Positions 59,366 to 64,000 of a stretch of 64,000 nucleotides of DNA are shown here, piece after piece (within the stretch, counting starts at the first letter, position 1; each line of letters begins with the position of its first letter). Origin of the DNA: Coriobacteriaceae bacterium (GTDB lineage Bacteria > Actinomycetota > Coriobacteriia > Coriobacteriales > QAMH01). The notes under the pieces were generated by a model. The model did not search any database and had not been told where the DNA came from. It saw nothing but the letters and a program-made list of their open reading frames with translations. Location: contig DAJPGJ010000001.1 of the NCBI GenBank assembly GCA_025992705.1, positions 2,083,501 to 2,147,500 of the forward strand. The letters run 5' to 3'. The translations under genes and the position numbers were made by a program.

Positions 59366-60943
59366 ATGATGAGTATGGGCACGTTAAAACGAATCGGAGC
59401 ATATGTTCTTGCGTTGGCACTCGCGGCAACCTTTATGCCGACGATGGCGCTTGCGACACCAGAGCAGGCAAAGAACCACGATGCACCCCTTATCGCCCAG
59501 GAGGCAACCGACGCCCAAGCCTACGGTGACCTTCTCTGGCAGATCGACGATACCGGCAAGCTGAAGATTTGGCCTGTCAACGGGGAAAGCGGAACACTGA
59601 GCATTTCTGGCAACGCACCATGGCAAGCGCAGGCCGCTAGCATCACAAGCGTCGAGCTTGCCGATGGCATCTACGCCGGCAGCCTGGGCGGCATGTTTCG
59701 CGGGTGCTCCTCGCTCGTCACCGTCGACTTATCCAATCTCGACACGACCGACGCATCCAACATGAGCAGTATGTTCTCCGCTTGCAGCTCCCTGCTCATG
59801 GTTGACCTCTCGTCGTTTGATACCTCAAATCTTATGCGCATGGGCGGTATGTTCGCTGGTTGTACCTCCCTTGTTGCCGTTGACCTGTCAAGTTTTGATA
59901 CGAGCGCATGTTCGGATATGAGAGGCATCTTCTCCAACTGCAATTCCCTCGTCCGCGTAAAGCTTGGCGACAAGTTCCGTTTCACGAGTGAGGAGAGCAA
60001 GCTTCCGGAAAGCGAATGGCAATCTGCAACAACAGGCGAAACCTATACTTCGGAGCAGATTTATACCGACCGCCAAGGTATTGCAGACACATATACCAAC
60101 CTCAAGCCCGCGGTCGAGGCTCCCGTCATCACCGACGAGACGGCGGTCACCTGGACGAAAGGCTCCAAGGACGGCTTCTCGCTTCGCTCGGATGCGAATA
60201 TCCTGCTCTTCGAGAGCGTGAAGGTTGACGGCACCTCCGTTGATGCCGCAAATTACGAGGTCACTGAGGGCTCGACAATCGTCGCGCTCAAACCCTCATA
60301 TCTCCAGACGCTGACCGAAGGCGAACATGCCATCGACATTGTCTCCATCACCGGTTCGGCAAATGCGAAGTTCACGGTTGCTCCCGACCCCACCGCCGTC
60401 AAGCCCGATCCAGAGCCGGAGCCCAAGCCCGAGCCAAAGCCCGATCCCGAGCCGGAACCCAAACCCGAGCCCACACCAGACCCCGAACCGATTCCCGATC
60501 CCGAGCCGCAGCCAGACCCCAATCCAACGGATCAGGGCCAAACCATGTACCGCATGTACAACCCCAACTCGGGTGAGCACTTCTATACGGCAAGCGTCGA
60601 AGAGCGTAACGACCTCATGTGGCGCGGCTGGAAGCCCGAAGGCATTGCGTGGACCGCTCCCTCATGGGGCACCCCTGTGTTCCGCCTCTACAACCCCAAT
60701 GCGGGCGAGCATCACTACACGACAAGCGAAATCGAGCGCGCCGTCCTCATATATGCGGGATGGAACGACGAAGGCGTTGGCTGGTATGCCGACACCGAGC
60801 AGCGCGTGCCGGTTTATCGCGTATACAATCCCAACGCCTTCTCAAACAATCATCACTACACGACTGACTGGGGCGAGCGCGACGTCCTCATCGACATGGG
60901 CTGGCGCGACGAGGGCATCGGCTGGCACGGCATCGACTTCTAG
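59366..60943 (+). CDS. Secreted DUF285-repeat protein with DUF5648 tail (small paralogue)
   Basis: A 525-residue paralogue of the preceding gene. Signal peptide (GAYVLALALAATFMPTMALA), four DUF285 repeats (MFRGCSSL, MFSACSSL, MFAGCTSL, IFSNCNSL; residues about 110-200), an Ig-like spacer, a Pro/Glu/Asp/Lys-rich linker (PDPEPEPKPEP) and three DUF5648 copies ending in GWHGIDF. No membrane or sortase anchor. AAAGGAG precedes the ATG. Same architecture, different repeat number and linker chemistry, as expected after duplication and repeat expansion. Confidence 0.88.
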   Translation: MMSMGTLKRIGAYVLALALAATFMPTMALATPEQAKNHDAPLIAQEATDAQAYGDLLWQIDDTGKLKIWPVNGESGTLSISGNAPWQAQAASITSVELADGIYAGSLGGMFRGCSSLVTVDLSNLDTTDASNMSSMFSACSSLLMVDLSSFDTSNLMRMGGMFAGCTSLVAVDLSSFDTSACSDMRGIFSNCNSLVRVKLGDKFRFTSEESKLPESEWQSATTGETYTSEQIYTDRQGIADTYTNLKPAVEAPVITDETAVTWTKGSKDGFSLRSDANILLFESVKVDGTSVDAANYEVTEGSTIVALKPSYLQTLTEGEHAIDIVSITGSANAKFTVAPDPTAVKPDPEPEPKPEPKPDPEPEPKPEPTPDPEPIPDPEPQPDPNPTDQGQTMYRMYNPNSGEHFYTASVEERNDLMWRGWKPEGIAWTAPSWGTPVFRLYNPNAGEHHYTTSEIERAVLIYAGWNDEGVGWYADTEQRVPVYRVYNPNAFSNNHHYTTDWGERDVLIDMGWRDEGIGWHGIDF

Positions 60944-60951
60944 CGGTCGAC

Positions 60952-61869
60952 CTACATCTTGCGGAAGGCAAGGTTTCCGCTTGCCATATCCACGTCAAAG
61001 CGTCCCGTGACCTCGGCACTCGCATCACCGTAGACAGTGCTTCCGTTTGAGTTGGGCGGTCCGGCATAGGGCGTGCCCGATCGCACGGAAAAATCGCTAT
61101 CAACTCGACCCGACAGGGCATCGTAGGAGAGCTCGAAAGCGCTCTGGCCTGGAAGCGTAACGTTTGCCGAGCCGCTCGCGATGTCCAGCTTTCCGCTCTT
61201 GGGACACTGCCTAGTCGAAATGCTGACATCGCCGCTGGCCATTTTCAGATCAAGCGTATCGGTGAAATCACCGGCCAAGGCAACGCGTCCGCTCGCAATG
61301 TCGGCTTTGAGATTCTGGACAACCGCATCGGTCACCTCAACGGTACCGGAAGCGATGCCGAGTTTCACAGTCTGACATGTCAGACCCTCGACCGTGTAAT
61401 CACCCGAAGCAACATCGAGCTCGAAGCGAACGAGCGCCTGTGCGACGCTACGCGGAATCTTGACCTCAAGCTGCTTGGAGCCAAAGCTCGAACAACCGAA
61501 GATGCCGTTTTTCAGGCTGTCATAACTGATATAGAGCGTACCGTTCTCGCAGGTCCAGCGCAGAGGATGGCTGCGTACGGCCGAACCCGTCTCGGTAAAG
61601 ACCACCTCGCCATTCGTCTCGGCATCGTCGCAAACGGTGACGATCGCAGAGCCAGCTGCCCAGGCGATGGCGACGTTTTGAACATCCGCACCGGCGACAG
61701 AACCCGCGCCAGTCTCGCGCATGGTGACATCGTCGTAGGAATAGTCGAAGTCGTAGCTTGGCGTGCAGCGCGCGGAGCAACTAACGATACCACCGCACAG
61801 CACGATGGCCAGGAGCACAAGAAGGCCTATCTTCACATATGAGGAATTGGTCAATCGTGTCATGATCAT
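60952..61869 (-). CDS. DUF4097-family membrane-anchored beta-solenoid protein
   Basis: A 305-residue protein. An N-terminal signal anchor or lipoprotein-like segment (VLLAIVLCGGIVSCSA) is followed by DUF4097-like beta repeats: VASGDYTVEGL, IASGTVEVTDA, IASGRVALAG, MASGDVSIST, IASGSANVTL and MASGNLAF. It is coupled to the upstream XRE regulator by a TGATG overlap, so the two act together, probably in envelope sensing. The Cys in the hydrophobic stretch might be lipidated, but the lipobox is not classical. Confidence 0.82.
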   Translation of the reverse strand: MIMTRLTNSSYVKIGLLVLLAIVLCGGIVSCSARCTPSYDFDYSYDDVTMRETGAGSVAGADVQNVAIAWAAGSAIVTVCDDAETNGEVVFTETGSAVRSHPLRWTCENGTLYISYDSLKNGIFGCSSFGSKQLEVKIPRSVAQALVRFELDVASGDYTVEGLTCQTVKLGIASGTVEVTDAVVQNLKADIASGRVALAGDFTDTLDLKMASGDVSISTRQCPKSGKLDIASGSANVTLPGQSAFELSYDALSGRVDSDFSVRSGTPYAGPPNSNGSTVYGDASAEVTGRFDVDMASGNLAFRKM

Positions 61870-62555
61870 CAGCCCCTCGAAAACGTGTCATCATGGGATG
61901 CACGCCAATTGGGGTCATCCTCGACAACACGCACTATCCAGTAATAGATGGGAATGGTGAGAAAGACCACCCAACCAGGATGCCACCAGCCAAAAACGAA
62001 GCCCATGACCAAATAGATGATTACGCAGGCGATAGGATACGGAAATGTCGCCCAGGGGCTGCGTGCAGGGTGTCCGGATGTTGGCGAACCTTCTGGAGCC
62101 TGCGGTGCATAGCGCGTCTTTGGATCGGGCGGTGGCGGCTGCGGCGTATCGGGCGCTTTGGGTTGTGCATCGGCCGCTGCCTGCGCCACGGCGTCCTTCA
62201 GCTCGTCCTTCAGCTCGTGCACCCGTGCAGCCGCCTCAGCACGGGCCGCTGTCGCCGCTGCACTTTCGGCTGCCGCCGTGATCGTCTCAGCGGTTACTTC
62301 GACCGTCGTTTCCTTGTCCGCCTCCTCGAAGCGGACATCGTCGGCGATGTCGACATCTACGCGTACGAGCTCATCGAGCGTCACACCGTAGAGATCGGCC
62401 AACGCGATAAGGTTCCCCGTGTCGGGCGATGACTCGGCCCGTTCCCATTTCGAAACGGCCTGACGCGAGAGCCCGAGTCTGTTGGCAAGCTCCTCTTGGC
62501 TATAGCCCTTCTCGCGACGCATGGCTGCAAGACGCTGCGCGATTTCGACGTTCAT
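61869..62555 (-). CDS. Membrane-anchored XRE-family regulator
   Basis: A 228-residue protein. Residues 5-60 are an XRE helix-turn-helix (LAAMRREKGYSQEELANRLG, LSRQAVSKWERAESSPDTGN). An Ala/Glu-rich helical segment and a Pro-rich stretch (PDTPQPPPPDPK) follow, then two hydrophobic segments (IACVIIYLVMGFVFGWW and WVVFLTIPIYYWIV) near the C-terminus. It would keep a DNA-binding domain at the membrane. Start at 62555 with AAGGGA upstream. Its target is unknown, though the co-transcribed DUF4097 gene is an obvious partner. Confidence 0.87.
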   Translation of the reverse strand: MNVEIAQRLAAMRREKGYSQEELANRLGLSRQAVSKWERAESSPDTGNLIALADLYGVTLDELVRVDVDIADDVRFEEADKETTVEVTAETITAAAESAAATAARAEAAARVHELKDELKDAVAQAAADAQPKAPDTPQPPPPDPKTRYAPQAPEGSPTSGHPARSPWATFPYPIACVIIYLVMGFVFGWWHPGWVVFLTIPIYYWIVRVVEDDPNWRASHDDTFSRG

Positions 62556-62662
62556 GCGTGGTTCCCTTCGTTTTGGTGTCATGCGTTTTCCTCTCGCCAA
62601 ACATACGGTTTACGCCCTGGTTGCACTAGCATCTCTCGTAGTCAATTTGCATTTTATCGGCC

Positions 62663-62677
62663 GCAACCGTCGGTTGC
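62663..62677. promoter_or_regulatory. Short dyad upstream of XRE gene
   Basis: GCAACCG-T-CGGTTGC, a perfect 7-bp dyad, 108 bp upstream of the XRE start and next to a minus-strand TTGACA. It could be the operator of the XRE protein; the promoter spacing is not convincing, so confidence is low. Confidence 0.3.
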
Positions 62678-62715
62678 ACCTGTCAATAAGCGGGAATAAT
62701 GCATGCTATAGCCCG

Positions 62716-62774
62716 GCATCCCGGTCGAAATGACAAGGGGAGCGCCTTCGGCCCCTTCGGTCGAAATGACAAGG
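62716..62774. repeat. TCGAAATGACA-family repeat, two half units
   Basis: CGGTCGAAATGACAAGG occurs at about 62722 and again at 62758, with GCGCCTTCGGCCCC between. It lies in the 270-bp gap between the divergent XRE gene and carbamate kinase. Confidence 0.65.
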
Positions 62775-62825
62775 AGAATGGAGTATATTTTTCGGAGACT
62801 AATTCACCTCAGAGAGGGGTGCACC

Positions 62826-63782
62826 ATGAACCAGACCGATCTGATGGGCAAGCGCGTCGTCATCGCCCTGGGTGGAAACGCCCTGGGGGATGACCCCAAG
62901 GAGCAGCGCGCCCATATTGCCGATAGCGCCAAATTCATTGCCAAGATGATCAAGGAGGGCATCAACGTCGTCATCACCCACGGCAATGGCCCCCAGGTCG
63001 GCATCATCAACCAGGCCTTCGAGGTGGCCCATGACGATGATCCCGCCCACGTGCCCTTCATGCCGCTGCAAGACTGTAACGCCATGAGCCAGGGATACAT
63101 CGGTGCCCAGCTCACCTGCGCCCTCATGAATCAGTTGCACGAGTTCGATATCATGCGTTCGGTAGTCGATGTCGTGACCCACGTGGTGGTGGACGATGAC
63201 GATCCCGCGTTCAAGGACCTGGAAAAGCCCATCGGCGCCTTTATGACCAAGGACGAGGCGGAGAAGCTCTCCAAAGCCGAGAACGTGCCGGTCAAGGAGG
63301 ATTCCGGTCGCGGTTGGCGTCGCGTCGTGGCAAGCCCCCGCCCGCAGCACATCCTCGAGATCGACCAGATCCGCGACCTCATGGATGCAGGCTACGTAGT
63401 CGTTGCCTGCGGAGGCGCCGGCATTCCCGTCGTCGAGAACGACGACCTCTACACCGAGGTCGAAGCCGTCATCGACAAGGACCTCACGAGCTCGATTCTG
63501 GCTTGGAAGCTCCGGGCGGACTTCCTCGTCATCCTCACCGCCGTTGACAAGGTATGCCTCAACTTCAACACGCCGCAGCAAAAGGAAATCGACGCAATGA
63601 CGGTGCACGAAGCGCGGGAGTACATCGAGCAGGGGCAGTTCGCCCCCGGTAGCATGCTGCCCAAGGTGCAGGCTTGCGTGGAGTTCGTCGAAGCGCATCC
63701 CGGCGGTCGGGCCCTCATCGCCTCGCTCGAGCACGCGGCAGAGGCCCTGCGTGGCGAGGGCGGCACCCTCATTACGGCATAG
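62826..63782 (+). CDS. arcC: Carbamate kinase
   Basis: A 318-residue kinase that makes ATP from carbamoyl phosphate at the end of arginine or agmatine fermentation. VVIALGGNALGDDPKEQ, VITHGNGPQVGI, GYIGAQL, RRVVASPRPQ, VACGGAGIPVV and the AVIDKDLTSSILA block are diagnostic. I start at the ATG at 62826 (GAGAGGGG upstream). arcA and arcB are not within the window, so its partner genes lie elsewhere. Confidence 0.95.
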   Translation: MNQTDLMGKRVVIALGGNALGDDPKEQRAHIADSAKFIAKMIKEGINVVITHGNGPQVGIINQAFEVAHDDDPAHVPFMPLQDCNAMSQGYIGAQLTCALMNQLHEFDIMRSVVDVVTHVVVDDDDPAFKDLEKPIGAFMTKDEAEKLSKAENVPVKEDSGRGWRRVVASPRPQHILEIDQIRDLMDAGYVVVACGGAGIPVVENDDLYTEVEAVIDKDLTSSILAWKLRADFLVILTAVDKVCLNFNTPQQKEIDAMTVHEAREYIEQGQFAPGSMLPKVQACVEFVEAHPGGRALIASLEHAAEALRGEGGTLITA

Positions 63783-63809
63783 GGAACAGCGGCCGAGAGG
63801 ACTGAAGCT

Positions 63810-64000
63810 CTAATACCCCATCTCGTGGAGACGCGCGTCATCCAGACCGAAGTGATGGCCGATCTCGTGGATGACGGTCTTGCGAACCTCTTCGGCGATT
63901 TGCTTGCGCGTGGAAAAGCAACGCTCGTGCGGACCCTTGAAGATGGTGATGACGTCCGGGAAGCCGCCATCCATGTCATCGTAGTAGCGCTCGGTGAGGG
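63810..64000 (-). CDS. Zincin-like metallopeptidase family protein (C-terminal part, cut by window edge)
   Basis: Only the last 63 codons are visible. TVIHEIGHHFGLDDARLHEMGY ends the protein; H-E-x-x-H-x5-D is the motif of the small DUF1025-type putative zinc peptidases, usually about 120-140 residues. KGPHERCF upstream is also typical. The 5' half lies beyond the right edge. It is convergent with arcC; the stop codons are 28 bp apart. Confidence 0.8.
   Translation of the reverse strand, partial: LTERYYDDMDGGFPDVITIFKGPHERCFSTRKQIAEEVRKTVIHEIGHHFGLDDARLHEMGY

Overview
The window is a GC-rich bacterial chromosome segment, most likely from an anaerobic member of the Coriobacteriia (Actinomycetota), near the Eggerthella/Slackia group. 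This is inferred from the gene mix: WhiA, RapZ and YvcK in the actinobacterial order, MurT/GatD, a periplasm-facing [NiFe] hydrogenase with a cytochrome b subunit, a catechol-dehydroxylase-like molybdopterin enzyme with a small ferredoxin partner, DUF5648-tailed surface proteins, and GTG/TTG starts. No 16S gene is present, so the placement is an inference.

Layout. 1-8.3 kb: the start of a glutamate-cysteine ligase-like gene, a LysR regulator divergent from a PaaK-type CoA ligase followed by a stand-alone LysR effector domain, an FKBP isomerase, then a two-subunit molybdoenzyme divergent from a PucR-type regulator. 8.5-15.5 kb: a four-gene operon (SAM methyltransferase, cytoplasmic leucine-rich-repeat protein, DUF2201/VWA protein, MoxR ATPase fused to a second related methyltransferase). 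I do not recognise it as a described system and rank it as the most interesting locus. 15.7-20.9 kb: two paralogous MFS transporters and a type-B carboxylesterase, divergent from a MerR regulator with a 14-bp perfect inverted repeat. 20.9-27.8 kb: tRNA-Thr(CGT), tmRNA, sfsA, a MazEF module, pepF, murI, rph, rdgB and smpB. 28-33.1 kb: hydrogenase small and large subunits and cytochrome b, a strong terminator, a complex noncoding repeat element, shikimate kinase and a hydrogenase maturation protease. 33.2-55.7 kb: a long co-directional housekeeping block on the minus strand (rplM-rpsI; rapZ-yvcK-whiA-proA-nadD-yqeK-rsfS-murT-gatD-DUF4013; uvrC, a WecA-like transferase, pheA, a MutY-like glycosylase, a HAD phosphatase; a heterodimeric ABC exporter, galE, a Bcr/CflA-type MFS). 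55.8-64 kb: two paralogous secreted DUF285-repeat proteins with DUF5648 tails, a membrane-anchored XRE regulator coupled to a DUF4097 protein, carbamate kinase, and a zincin-like metallopeptidase cut by the window edge.

Noncoding structure is rich. Three long perfect palindromes (38-40-bp-class arms, built round GAGACA/TGTCTC) plus a degenerate relative lie between genes, and one supplies the last 15 codons of nadD. A second family of imperfect palindromes around TCGAAATGACA is scattered at six loci. A third element, at 31.8-32.0 kb, has five copies of a ~27-nt motif in mixed orientation. Clear operator-like inverted repeats lie at the PucR, MerR and MazEF promoters. A terminator hairpin sits immediately before the ribosome-binding site of the MoxR/methyltransferase operon.
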